Shown here piece after piece: positions 9,829-20,504 of a stretch of DNA of 64,000 nt. The notes under the pieces are model-generated. The model had not been told where the DNA came from, did not search any database, and saw only the letters and a list, made by a program, of their open reading frames with translations. Within the stretch, counting starts at the first letter, position 1; each line of letters opens with the position of its first letter. The position numbers and the translations under genes are program-made. Origin of the DNA: Bilabrum cf. latius. Its lineage: Eukaryota; Bigyra: Bicosoecida; Bigyra; Bicosoecida. The stretch is taken from NCBI GenBank assembly GCA_965178125.1, contig OZ237756.1, positions 372,001 through 436,000 of the forward strand. The letters are read 5' to 3'.

Positions 9829-12132
9829 TCACTATCTCCCGTCCCGAATCACCTCTGCGTCAACCACCTCGGCCCCTCCGCTCGTAGCAGCAGCATCCCC
9901 TCCCGCCGCACCAAAGTCCTCCTCGGGCCCCGCCGCCGTGCGGTCCGCAATCACGTGCGCCTGCATCATCGGCTCCCCCTGCCCCACCGATCCCCCACCC
10001 TCCTGCTCCTCCCCCTCACGAGCGAACATCCCCTGCCCCTCCTGGTCCATCTTCTCCAACTCAGAGGCGAGGTGCACCAGCGCCTCCACAGTCCCCTGCT
10101 CCCGTAGAAGCCTGCTGGGCGGTGTGACGAGTGCCTGGGCCCGGCCCCCGGCCCCCGCGGCGCCCTCCGCCCACAGCCTTGCCACGAACGGAGGCAGGGG
10201 CGCGGCGAGTGTAAGGAACGTGGGCGAAAGCACCTTGTGCTCAAGTATCTCAGCGTCGATTCCCTCCTCCGCCGCTGGACCTCTCCTGCCCTGCTCCATC
10301 GCAAACTGAACGGCTCTCCTGTACTCCAGGTGCAGGCCCACGTGCCGCAGTGCAGTGCGCCTGTGCAGGTGAAGCGCCACGTGCACCGCGGCCCGGACCA
10401 GCCGGCAGAAGTCCGCGGAGGACTGCCGCATGGATTTCGATTGCGGGTCCTATTCGTCCATGGCGATCTGCTCGGGGTCCAGGCCCAGGCTCCGGAGCTG
10501 CATCTCCAGCTCTTCGAGCGGCTCCCCCTTGGCCCTGGCCTCGGCTACCATGCCCGCCGTGCTGTCCGCGGCGATGATCTGCTCGAGGAGGCCCAGGACC
10601 ACGGGGTCGTTGGCGGAGTGCGTGATGATCGAATTGGCGGCGTGCCGGGCCACCTCAAAATGATGCCTCTTCCTAGCAGTGGCGGGATCCGAACCCAGGA
10701 GCTCCTCGGGCAGCTCAGGCCGCTGCACGATGTGCTTGGGCAGGAGCAGCTCCGGGCTGGGCATGCTGACCTGCGGGAGCTGCGCCTCGGCCTTGGCAGG
10801 GTCCACCTTGGCGGTGGCCTCGAGTTCACGAACCTTCGCTAGCGCGTCCGCCTGTCTCCTCGCAGCGTCTGGGTCCACCGCTTCCCCGTACTCGTCCTGG
10901 AAATCGAGCCATTTCGAAGCGATGAGGCACACCTTTCGGACGGGGGAAGGGTCCCCCGTCGCGTAGAAATTGGCCCACAGAGCGTCCACGGTGTCGCACG
11001 ACACCTGGGCCGCGGCGACCTCCCAGTCAAGGGGGGAGAGAACCTTCTCCCGGGTTCCTTCATCATGCTCCTCAGCATCCCCCTCAGGTAACCCCGTCTC
11101 CTTGGCTGCTTGTTCCCTGGGCTGCTCCCCTGCCAACTCAGCCAACGCGCTCTCCCGCAGTGCCACTGCCATGGACACGTGGAAGGCACTCCTGGCCCAA
11201 GGCGGATTGTCCGTCTGTCTCGCACCCTGGTAGAATGCACGCTCCTCGTCCCCCCCCAGTATGGGGACGGGCCACGAGAGGGGGTCCATGGGGAATCGGT
11301 CCCCTTCGCTCTCCGGGACGATGCACCTGATCCTCCTCTCGAACGCCTCCACCACCGTGGCAGTCGTCCCCTCCTCCCCGGCCTCCGCTGCTGCCCTCGC
11401 TCTCGTGAGCAGGTCGTCCGCCAGCTTCGTGCCCACGTCCTCCATGCCCGCAGCACCGGCCTCTTCGGCCTGGAGCACGACGAAGAGCAGCCCCTCCCTC
11501 CTCTCCGCTGTGGCATCGGGGCTGGCCACGTGTGCGGCGCGCTCCACCAGCTCGCTCATCGATCGCATGATGGCCATGATGAAGTCCTCGCTGTCGGAGG
11601 TCGCCGCGATGGCCTGGCCGAAGAAAACAGCCTGCTCCATCTGCGAGGACCCGGTGAAGCCATCGGGCGACTGGAGCAGGTGCGCGAATGCCGGCAGGAT
11701 TAGGTCCGGCCTGGGCAGCGTGTGGAAATGGTGCATCCAGGCCGCGACTGGGCTGTACCCTGCATCTCGCGTAGCTTTGGCATACGGTCTGTACAGCGAC
11801 TCGAATTCTCCCAGGCGCTCGTGGATACCGCGAAGGGTGGGATCAAAGGGAGCATCCGCATTCGACCCGGCCGAATCTCCCTCATCGCCGGAACCCGAAG
11901 CCTTGGGGCCGCCAGACCCCCGAGCACCTCGCGATTTTGACGATTTGCTGCTGCGCTGCCGCGCTAAGCTCCGTGTGCTAACGTGGAGTGCGCGCGAGCA
12001 GCCAAAGTTGCCGCTGGGAACTACGCCAAATGGCCGCGCGGCAGCGCGGCCCGCCAGGCTAGACCGGGCGGTCTGGAGACAGCTTCTAGCGGTACGCTTG
12101 ATTGATTGTACAGATGACACCCGCAAAGACAT
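9829..12132 (-). CDS. Large hypothetical protein with mitochondrial-type leader
   Basis: An open frame of about 767 aa if TAG is Gln: in-frame TAGs at 10450-10452 and 9832-9834 are followed by TGA at 9829-9831. I place the start at the ATG at 12132 because it opens an Arg/Ser-rich, acid-free leader (MSLRVSSVQSIKRTARSCLQ...) typical of mitochondrial import. The frame itself is open further upstream, to 12255. The rest is rich in Ala/Glu helices with low-complexity joints, and no domain is recognised. The gene is divergently paired with the alpha/beta hydrolase gene, with starts only about 125 bp apart. One copy of GTGACGAGTG (10124-10133, reverse relative to the gene) lies in a Pro-rich joint. 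It may be a lineage-specific mitoribosomal or respiratory-assembly factor, but that is only a guess from leader and composition. Confidence 0.7.
10124..10133 (+). other. Dispersed 10-mer GTGACGAGTG (copy 3)
   Basis: Exact copy in the putative mitochondrial protein gene, extended form GGTGTGACGAGTG, reverse relative to the gene. Confidence 0.8.
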
Positions 12133-12257
12133 GATTTGATTATTCTGGCTGTGCTCGAAAGCACAACTAGTCACGGAGCTGTGACGAGCAATACACGTCG
12201 GTGCGTGTATTGGCCATTCAAGTGCACAATATGAGTTTGATACCATTACAGGCATGT
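12133..12257. promoter_or_regulatory. Short bidirectional promoter region
   Basis: Only 125 bp separate the start codons of the divergent genes at 12132 (minus) and 12258 (plus), so both promoters must lie here or overlap the first codons. A near-match to the dispersed 10-mer (GTGACGAGCA, 12181-12190) is present. No TATA box is obvious. Confidence 0.4.
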
Positions 12258-14021
12258 ATGATTAGTATTCTACTTGTGCTGAGTTCGTATGCGTAGCAGC
12301 TTGCGCAGGAAACCGATGGATTGGGGGTGTTTGTGCACGGATTCTAGCTCTCGCCGAGCCTTGCTAACCAGCGTGTGACTCATGAGGTGTCTGTAGCATT
12401 CGCCAGTTAGGAGAGCATATTAATCAACCCTCTCGCTGACGAGTTTAGCGTGTTCGGGGAATGGCCGCGACGATACAAGGGCGGTGCCGTGTTTGTTCGG
12501 TACACGTGTTCGCAATCGGTGCCAGACATCGCCAAGGCTGTCCGACAAAAACTTAGCGACTTGCTAGAGCTTAGGAAAGATGATTTGCACGTGCAATCTA
12601 AGCATACGCAGCTCGTGCATCGTCCTCGGAATGCGATCGTCTACGACGTGCATGCTCACTCTATGGGCGGGCTCATGGCTACGATCGCTCTTACAGGCAA
12701 AGGAGACGAAACAAAACCAGGTGCGTCCCGCCGAGGTTCCAAGCTCCCACTGCCTAGGGCAGCCTTTTTTTACGATGTCCCGTGGGCGGGGCTCACGCCC
12801 ACACTCCGCATGGCAGTGGACGGACTAGCCAGCATGGCAAAGGAGGCCGCGGAGGAGCAGCAGGAACTGGAGCAGCTGCACGTCGGCGCAGGAGATGGTA
12901 CACCAGATCGCGAATTATCTACCGAAGCGGATGTCGACGGGAGCAGCAGCCGCAAGAAACAAAAGAAACAAAAGAAGAAAAAGAAGAAGAAGCGAGCGTC
13001 CGGGGGGCTCGCGGGCGGCCTCATGAAATCACTCGGTCTCGAGGGCCTCCTACAAACCGGAACTGGTGTCCTAGGGGACAGCGACGGATCGTCTGCCGGT
13101 GATGCCGGCCCCGCTTTGATCCGTCGCACGATCGCGGGTCACCTCCCGTTCGTAGATGCCGTTGCCCGACCCACCTTCGGGTGGTCCAAGGACCTCGTGC
13201 AGGAAGCTGAGCAGATGCTTCACGAACGTTCGTTGGAAGGTACCGAAGGTTCCTGGGGTTTCCTTCTGCGGGAGGGTGGTGGCAGGTCAGTGACAGACGC
13301 GGCCCAGGTCGGCCTGAGACGTCTCTCGAAGGCGAGCAAGGTGGTGTGCTTCGAGTTCCAGACGCACGCCAGGCAGCAGCAGGGGCAGGGGCAGGGACAG
13401 GGGCGTAAAGGGCATGGGCCGGGTGGTGGTGGGCGGGGACTGGGGCTAGGCGGGCCCATGGGGATGGGCGGAGGGGGCGGGGAACTTGGTGACTTGATGC
13501 AGCTTGCTGCCGCGATGGGAGGTGGCGGGGCCGGTGCCGGTGGTGGGGGCGGGCTTGGAGCCATGCTCGGGCAACTGGCTGAGCTGGACGGGAGCATGGG
13601 CGGCGGTGTGACGAGTGTATCGGAGGGTGGGGAGAATGGTGGCCTCGCGCCTGCTTTGCTGAGCATGCTGGAACATTCCTTCGACTCGATGGACGCGATT
13701 GGTCGCAAGCGGCTGCAGTCCAGGGGAGTACGTTTCCTGGAACTTGCCGGGAAACGCGCAGGAAAGGGACGGACGGGGGTGGACGAAGAGGAGCAGGAGG
13801 AGGAGGAAGCACTTGCTCGCGACGTTGGTCGCAAGGGCGGGCTCGGGGCCCTTGAGCACGCGGTGGCCCACGTCACAGCCATCAAAAAGCATGACGCGGA
13901 GCTTTGGCATGCGGTGCTTGCGACTGTGGGTGCGCATGGAGCTGGTAGCGGTGACGGTCGCGCGGATGGGAGTGGTGGTCAGTACACTGGCCCAGGAAGC
14001 CTGGGCTCTGAGGAGCTGTGA
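12258..14021 (+). CDS. Alpha/beta-hydrolase (DUF676/lipase-like)
   Basis: The frame from ATG 12258 to TGA 14021 encodes 587 aa when three early TAGs (12294, 12345, 12408) are read as Gln. The N-terminal segment MISILLVLSSYA is hydrophobic. GVFVHGF, a strand plus oxyanion-loop HG motif typical of alpha/beta hydrolases, follows at residues 25-31. The nucleophile elbow is at about residue 138 (DVHAHSMGGLMA, a variant of GxSxG). After a Lys-rich stretch (12955-13000), the C-terminal half is Gly-rich low complexity with a Gln/Gly-repeat. It carries GTGACGAGTG at 13608. Without TAG as Gln the HG motif would be separated from the nucleophile. The substrate cannot be predicted; PGAP1/DUF676-type lipid or protein deacylases are the nearest analogy. 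The acid and histidine of the triad were not located. Confidence 0.75.
13608..13617 (+). other. Dispersed 10-mer GTGACGAGTG (copy 4)
   Basis: Exact copy in the Gly-rich tail of the hydrolase, same orientation as the gene, extended form GGTGTGACGAGTG. Confidence 0.8.
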
Positions 14022-14173
14022 GTCCATAAGAATGTGGGGGCTTAAGTATCGAGACGAGAAAGTAAAGCGTGCATGGCTTAAACTATAATGTCTGGAGCAA
14101 ATCATTCGCAAGTATGGCACGCAACGGGAGTGAACCGAGGCCAGCGACAATCTCAGGCCACGCCGTCAAAACG

Positions 14174-14183
14174 CACTCGTCAC
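14174..14183 (-). other. Dispersed 10-mer GTGACGAGTG (copy 5)
   Basis: Exact copy overlapping the TGA stop of the basic protein gene, same orientation as the gene. Confidence 0.8.
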
Positions 14184-15313
14184 CCCCACAGATCGTCCTC
14201 CACCCCGTCAGCATGAGTCACCGACAAGAACACGCGGTCGGTGGACGTTGTGACGTGCTTGGGCACCGTCGTACGGTAGCACCCCTCACCGTACGACGCA
14301 CTCTGCGGCCGCAGCCTCCCGTACCTCCGCTCCCCGATCCCGTTGTCCCGCACCCCCACGTCATTGGTGCGGATGTGCCTCCTGGACGACAGCCGATCGT
14401 CGCTGGCCATGTGCCTGTCATACGTGAACACGCGCCTGCCATTGCCACCGGACCTCCTGCCCCCCCCCTCGGAGACCGTGCCCCTGCCCCCGCCGGTTCC
14501 CCCAACCCCCCCTCCCCCCACAAGGGTCTCGTACTCCGCGGCGGCTTGGGACCGCCGGTCCGTGTGACGAGTGGCACCGGTGAGTCGGGCTGTTGCTGTC
14601 TGTGGCCGTATACTGCTGCCTCCGGGTCCGTCGCCGCGGCTGCTCCTGCTGCTCCTGCTGCCGCGGCGCCCGGCAGCTGCCATCCGTCTCGGGCTGCCCC
14701 GCATTGGGGACGGGGAGGGGTGTCCCCTTCCCGTGTGACGAGTGCGGTCGTACCTCGGGGGTGCGACCGAGCCGTCAGCCTTTGATTCCGAATCTCTTCG
14801 GATGCTTGCCCTGCTGCTGCTGCCGCGACGGCGGCCGGTCACGGACAGAGCTGCTGGGCCTTCCGGGTGCTCGCCTGCTCCCCGCGCACTTGCTCGGACA
14901 GGCCCGTGCTTGCTCGGTTTTTCCTGATTCGACTTCCGCATGGATTCTTCGGCTTGCTTCAGTCCTTTTTCTCTGGATCGTTCCTCCCGCGCGACTTGTT
15001 CCCTGTACTGCTGCATTCTACGGAAGCTCGAATACTCGCCGCGCATGTTGACCTGCTTGATCCCGAACCCGAGCCTGGGCTTCTCGGACCTGTCCCAGCC
15101 AACGATGTCTACGTACTTCTCTGGTTTATATGTTATTTTGGAGAAGCTAGTGCCTTTCTTGATGGATGGGACGATGACTGCTTCCTTCCGGTTCTTGGGA
15201 GCTCCTCGACCGAGCTTGCTGGGCAGCGGGGGATCCACGTACTTGTCTCGCACGTTACCTGCAGATCGCGAGGATAGGGGTAGAAGGAACTAATATTGAC
15301 ATGTTAGCGGCAT
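14180..15313 (-). CDS. Basic, disordered hypothetical protein
   Basis: The ATG at 15313 opens a frame of 377 aa ending in TGA at 14180. One TAG lies at codon 8 (MPLTCQY-TAG-FLLP); a standard-code reading would have no ATG near the 5' end. The N-terminal third contains a compact segment (KYVDIVGWDRSEKPRLGFGI, then VNMRGEYSSFRRMQQYREQ) that may be a short conserved domain, followed by a Lys/Glu/Gln-rich helix. The rest is Arg/Ser/Gly-rich and probably disordered. Three copies of the GTGACGAGTG motif lie in this gene, one overlapping its TGA stop. No family is recognised. It is convergent with the hydrolase gene, 158 bp away. Confidence 0.65.
14564..14573 (+). other. Dispersed 10-mer GTGACGAGTG (copy 6)
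   Basis: Exact copy in the disordered part of the basic protein gene, reverse relative to the gene. Confidence 0.8.
14735..14744 (+). other. Dispersed 10-mer GTGACGAGTG (copy 7)
   Basis: Exact copy in the same gene, 171 bp from copy 6 and in a different reading frame context (TRHT again but with different flanks). Confidence 0.8.
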
Positions 15314-15635
15314 TTCGTTTTTGTGGACCGAACAACGCTGCGATCGAAACATGTGCGTCATCGTATACTGGTACGTGCGTGCTTCGGGTACCTCCGAGCG
15401 AGCTCACCATATTTCTTCCCGAGTAAATCGCGTGCTCCTGACACTGAATGCTTTACTGTATACATGTCTCCGCTGTGAACTAGCAACGGACCGATACTTG
15501 CGCCGCAAATGAGGGACCCGCGTCAAACGGATAGACTGCCAGACCGCGCGCATCATGACGAGCGGAGCAACGGCAACTTTTGGTTGCAACCGGCAATTTG
15601 CACGACCTGTCTTTGTTTGTACCGGGTCACTACGT
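15314..15635. promoter_or_regulatory. Divergent intergenic region
   Basis: A 322-bp spacer between the divergent genes starting at 15313 (minus) and 15636 (plus), and therefore the likely shared promoter region. I see no repeat, RNA gene or recognisable box in it. Confidence 0.35.
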
Positions 15636-16832
15636 ATGAATCGAATTCAAGGTGCAACGCGACCGTTTGTTCGTTTAGTACTATGTCGTCACGGTCAGAG
15701 CGCTAACAATGTCTTGATGAGGGAGGGTGTTGAACAGTATGCAAAAGGACGTCTTGCAGATCCTCCTCTGACACCTTTAGGCCATGCGTAGGCGTATGCA
15801 GCTGGCTTAGAGACATCATAGTTAATAAACAAATTTGCTGAGACTTTGCATAAAGTGTGGGTGTCACCTATGAAGCGAACGGTGCAAACAGCTGCTGGAA
15901 TTGCTGCAGGATGCGGTGCATCGTCACCGCTGCCATTCGAGATCCGAGCTGATATCTTCGAGCGCGGGGGTATATTCGTTCGTGAGGGATCTGACTAGCT
16001 AGAGTCGATTCAAGGCTAGCACGAACATGAAGGCAGGATGCCTCGGCTGGAGCTGGACAGCGCGTCGATCAAGCAGCTGCTTCCGGGGGCGCGCATCCCA
16101 CGCGGGACTGTCACGAGCCAGGGTTGGAGCCCAACCGCGCCGAGCTACCAGCGAGAAACCGGCTAGCAAACGTTGAATATAGTAGCTGGTGTGGCCGAGT
16201 CGTTGTGGGAGGAAGCGGAGAAATGGAACGCAGAAGCGCCCGCGTCCACAGGAACCAGCAACAGCCCCGGACCGTAGTCGGATGACCTGGCGGATTCTGG
16301 CTCCGGGTTATTTCTGGATCCCCTGCCGGCCGTCGAGGCAGCTCCGATGAGTCCTGGCAGCATGCGGCAGCTGATGCTGGTGTGTCACGCCGACTTTATC
16401 GACTTGCTGGTGCGGTTCCTCACCGGCGGGGAGTCTGCCGCGAAAGCGCACGTGGATACGGCAGCGGACGGGGAAGAGGTGGTCCCCGATGCACCTGGTG
16501 TAACGAGTGATAGTGAGACCATTAATGGTGTGACGTTTGGGTGCGACAGGCCGCCGGTGCGACCGCCGGCGAGGAGCCATTTCCTGTCCTACAACTGCGC
16601 CTGGACGACCGTTGACTTGTTCCCTGGGCGGGCCGTGCGAGTGGTGCACGCAAATCGCACGCAGCATTTGGTTCGTCGCGCCGACGTGGTGCGACTGCTC
16701 CTGCAGCAAGGGCGTCTGCCGCTGCCAGTGTGCGAGGGGATGGAGGACGGGGCACGGCGGGACTTGCTTGACGCCAGCGAGCAGGATCCCGACGCGTGGC
16801 TGCTATCCGGTTGTGCGGAGGGCCTGGAATGA
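15636..16832 (+). CDS. Histidine phosphatase / phosphoglycerate mutase-like protein
   Basis: ATG 15636 to TGA 16832 gives 398 aa when six in-frame TAGs are read as Gln. The histidine-phosphatase hallmarks lie on both sides of those TAGs: LVLCRHGQSANN (RHG phosphohistidine motif, about residues 17-28), PLTPLGHA, VSPMKRTVQTA (the second Arg region), and LMLVCHADFIDLL (second catalytic His). The segment between the halves contains a probably disordered insertion and the C-terminus extends beyond the usual 200-250 aa. Members act on sugar phosphates, inositol phosphates or phosphoproteins; the substrate here is unknown. It is one of the most TAG-rich genes in the window and would look like a decayed pseudogene under the standard code. 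One near-copy of the dispersed motif (GTAACGAGTG) lies at 16500. Confidence 0.85.
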
Positions 16833-17022
16833 ATATACACGGATTGATCGCCGGGAGGTACACGTAGCACAGTGTCGTTTCGGCGAGTTGGTCGCAATCG
16901 AAGGATGAAGATGGATAACAGGATCGGACAGCAAGAATGCTGGGATTCCATTCAGTACGTCTGAACACAATTAATACGATACTACTACCCAAGCCAAGTG
17001 CATCTATTTTAGTACTAGTAAC

Positions 17023-17791
17023 ATGGATGATTCGTGTGGGTCCGGGCGTGCTGGTGTTGCGACCCAAGCGCGCGTTCTTGCCTTCAACATGTGGAAAGCA
17101 CCAGGCGCGGAGTGCGAGCACCTCAAGTGTTTGATGCCACCTGCGGTCCATCAAGCATTGCATCAGTTTAACCACTAGCCTCTGGTTGTGATTCAGGTGC
17201 AAGGTCCTGGGCGGGGAGGGAAGAGCAGCCTGCTGAACCTGTTGGCCGGGTGGATAACAAGGTGCGCGGGCTTGTCAGCCCCCGAATCGGTTGCTTTGTG
17301 GGACGATCTGCGGAGGTCGATCCCGTATGAGCACATCCAATGTGATTGTGAAGGAGTATGGCATCCCGAACAGGTGTGGTCAAAAACAATGGAGGGCGCA
17401 AAGGTTCTGAATGTGTTTAATGTCTCGCACTCCTCAGATCCGTGCACCCAGGGTGCCGAAGGCTGCTTTATATATCTTCCAGCCGGTACTTTCGGCCGCA
17501 GTGACCCTTTTTCTGTCTTACTGATCGACTGTGAGGGTACGGGGGACAAGTCCAAGGAATACCACAGCAAGGTGATGCTTCCCGGGCTGGTATTCACGAG
17601 CGCCGGCGCTGCCATCGTGCGCACTTCCAACGCTGGGCTCGTGAACGACGCGCTGGACCAGCTGGGCCACCTTGCCGAAGCAGCAAGGGTGTACCAGGTG
17701 GGAATCAAGAGAATGAGCAAATCCACTGGTGGTGCAGCGGGTGCGGTTGCGGGAGCCACTGCCGCCGCTGGGTCCTCTCCCCCTGCACCAC

Positions 17792-17825
<34 letters not shown>

Positions 17826-20004
17826 GGGTGCTGCGTGTGGAGGAGCATCGAGCGGGTCAAGTCATCCACGGGGAGCCGCTGCCCCGGACACCAAACTGGG
17901 CGGGGCCATTCTCCTCTGCAATGACTACAGCCTGGATCTTGACGAGGGGCAGACCACGGAGGGGCAAGAAAGGGCCGTGTTCTGCAAGGAGCCCGAGCCC
18001 GAGGGTGACGGCGACTTGGATACAGATGACGAGGCAGCGGCCAGGAAATAGATCCGCAGCCGAAACCGCAAGAGACGGCTCCTCGATGGCGCATTCAGGC
18101 ACAAATTTCGATGCACCACGGGGCCCCCGGGGCACGGCTCTCTCCGCCCATGCCCGTGCACCGGGCTGCTTCGGGACCTCAAGGGCATCGCGAGCAGAGT
18201 GCTGCTTCCTATCTTGCAGGACAATACGCCGCGCTGCCTGTTCGGCCGCCCCGACCTGCCCCTGACCGTGGGCACTTTTCTGGACATGCTTCCCTCCGTT
18301 GTGGAGGTTGCAACCACCCAGGACCTGGACGTGCCCACGCTCCTCGAGACTGCGGTGGGCCGGGGTCTCAAATCCGTCAAGGCGTCGGCCGATGCAGCCG
18401 TGGCACGCGTGAATGCGGCGTGCGACGCATTCGTCAGCGAGAAGCTATTCGTATCGCGGCAGGTGGTGGACACGTGCAAGCAGGCCATGGAGCGAGAGGT
18501 AGACCGGGCTGTGCTCGCTGCCTCGGACAGGGCCCCCTTGTGCAAAGGCAGGCCCGAGATCGAAGACATCCGTGCAGGGGCGAAGAAGGACCTCGTGGGT
18601 GCGTGCACTGCACTGCAAGGGTATCTCGAGGGAACATCCTCGTCCGCGGGCGAGATGGCCTGGCTCATGGTGCAGTGCATTGCAAGCGAGGTGCCCCTCC
18701 CAGCCCAGGAATCCGCGAGGCAGCTCAAACAGGCGCTCGAGGTCGAGGTGGCGCGCCTCCCAGCTGATCTGCAGCACTCCCCAGTCGACGATAGCGCGCT
18801 GTCTGAGGCAAGAACGGCCCTGGGGCGCGTCCTGGCCGACATCAAGCGCGAGCAGCAGCGAATGTTCCGCCCGGAGTCCAGCCGAGGCCCCGCTGCTTCG
18901 TCTTCAGCCATGCCCGAGGAGGACGAGGATGCGGAAGAGCCCAGCAGGACGGTTCGGCAGGGGATGGCAGATGATCTCAGGTCCAGGGTGCGGGATGCAC
19001 TGCGCGGAGCCATGCACGTGAGAGTATCAGAAGAGGAGCAGACCAGGCAATAGAGTGCGATGTCGGGTTTTCAGGCGATGCTCGAAGCTGCAGCGGACGT
19101 ACGGGATGAAGGGCATGCCCAGAGTGGTACAGCTGCAGGGGCTGGGGCTGGGGCAGGATCGGCCTCTCCATTTGCCGGTGATTTTGGGGACCCGACGACT
19201 GCTGGTAGCAGCGGCCCCGCCTCTGGTGCCGGCGCTTATGCTTCGGAGGAGGGGGCCAGTGCTGCAGGGCGCAGCTCGGGTGATGAACCATCGCAAGGCG
19301 AGCGTGCGTCTGGGATCGAGCTAGCTGGGCTAGAGGACACTCTGCGCGCTTGTTTCAGGCAGGTGATGCTCTCCCACCCGCTGCGACCACCTTCGGTGGA
19401 GCAGGTGCTTGCGGATGTTGGGCTCCGTGAAACCGGCGAAGTATTTGCGGTGGTAGCAAGACTGCCTGGCGTGATGCAGGGGCTTGGGGGGGCCGTAACG
19501 TCTCGCGGTGCGACGCTGAGCGGCATCCTAACTCAGAGGGAACGCCTACTCGCCGCTGAGCTATCGAGGCTCGAGCAGCAGGCTAACAAGGTCTCGTGGG
19601 ACGTGCAGTGGGAGCAGGCGCGCAGGAAGCACGAAGCGGATTTGGCGAGCGACAAAGAGCAAAACGCCAAGCTTGCTGCTGAGCTGAAGGCGATCGAGGA
19701 GAAGAGACAGAAGGAGGCCCAAGAGAGCAGGGATCAGCTTAGACGGGCGCGAGAGGAAGCTAGTAAACATCGAAGTGCAGCTGCCTCGTAGCACACAAAG
19801 CTCCTCAACCAGATGAAGCAGATCGCGGCAATGGCCAAAGGGACGGCAGGCAGCGACTCTGGCGGCTCTGGCAGCGCGTGGCGGCACGTTCCTGGGGCCC
19901 TGAAGGCGTTTGCCGAAGTAGTCAGCGCTTACAAAGGGATGGCCAAGGCGGGTAAAAGGGACACGGGAAAGGAAAACGACCAAGGAGGGAGCAAGGGCAA
20001 GTAA
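17023..20004 (+). CDS. Guanylate-binding-protein-like large GTPase
   Basis: One frame from ATG 17023 to TAA 20002-20004 (993 aa) with four in-frame TAGs (17176, 18049, 19051, 19789) as Gln. It has the GBP/atlastin layout. The P-loop GPGRGGKS is at residues 61-68, directly preceded by H-TAG-PLVVIQV, where human GBP1 has TQPMVVV. The switch II DxEG is in LLIDCEGTGDKS. A helical region with LGRPDLPLT-like features follows, then a long C-terminal coiled coil (ERLLAAELSRLEQQANK and QLRRAREEASKH). A CAG-derived Ala-rich run and acidic stretches interrupt the GTPase domain after residue 230. A plausible guanine-specificity loop is LCNDYSLD. GBP-family GTPases self-assemble on membranes; whether this one acts in defence or membrane fusion cannot be told. 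It is one of two genes here ending in TAA, which argues that TAA is still a stop. Confidence 0.85.
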
Positions 20005-20504
20005 GGTTACGGGTATACTTTGTGGTTACAATCATGGTGGGGCCACCTACCTACTCTCAGTCGACAGTTGCGCCCACCACGCACACTGCGTGACTTTCGC
20101 AATTGTGAAGCCCGCCAGGTGATGCTGGCTGTGTATCGCTTCTTTTGGTGTGGTATCTTGTCTTGCTTTGGTGAGTTTGAACTCGATGAAACCGTTCTTA
20201 GGATCGCCCCCCCGTGTGTATACGGGTATACCCCGTATCCGGGATCTGCTAGCATCCATACTACCCGCATCCACGTCGCCCCCTGGTATAGAAGCCTTCT
20301 GAGCAGAGTCCCAGTGCTGGCAGCTCTACTTCAGTCACTGTAGGTGTCCTTGCGCCCTCTGGTGTTCTGTGCTTGGAATCAGTCTGACCGCAGTGCGTCC
20401 TGTACATCCCCAGTGGATGGTGCATCGAATGGAGCTCGAAGGGATCAACATCGCCACTAGGTACGGTGCAAACATTCAGCTTGCGGCCTCTTTCCCACTC
20501 GAAA
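20005..20504. other. Convergent intergenic spacer with a small hairpin
   Basis: This 500-bp spacer lies between the TAA of the GTPase gene and the TAA of the KDM8 gene. Apart from an inverted repeat at 20220-20238 I see no feature. The frame downstream of the GTPase TAA stays free of TGA for about 390 bp, so readthrough cannot be excluded from the sequence alone, but the extension has no recognisable domain. Confidence 0.4.
20220..20238. repeat. Inverted repeat, 7-bp arms
   Basis: ATACGGG and CCCGTAT flank a 5-base loop between two converging genes. It could form a small 3'-end hairpin, but this is only suggestive in a eukaryote. Confidence 0.3.

Noticed and set aside
20005-20343. Readthrough extension of the GTPase past TAA
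   Set aside because: The frame is open but shows no domain or conserved feature, and the coiled coil has already ended in a Lys/Gly-rich tail.
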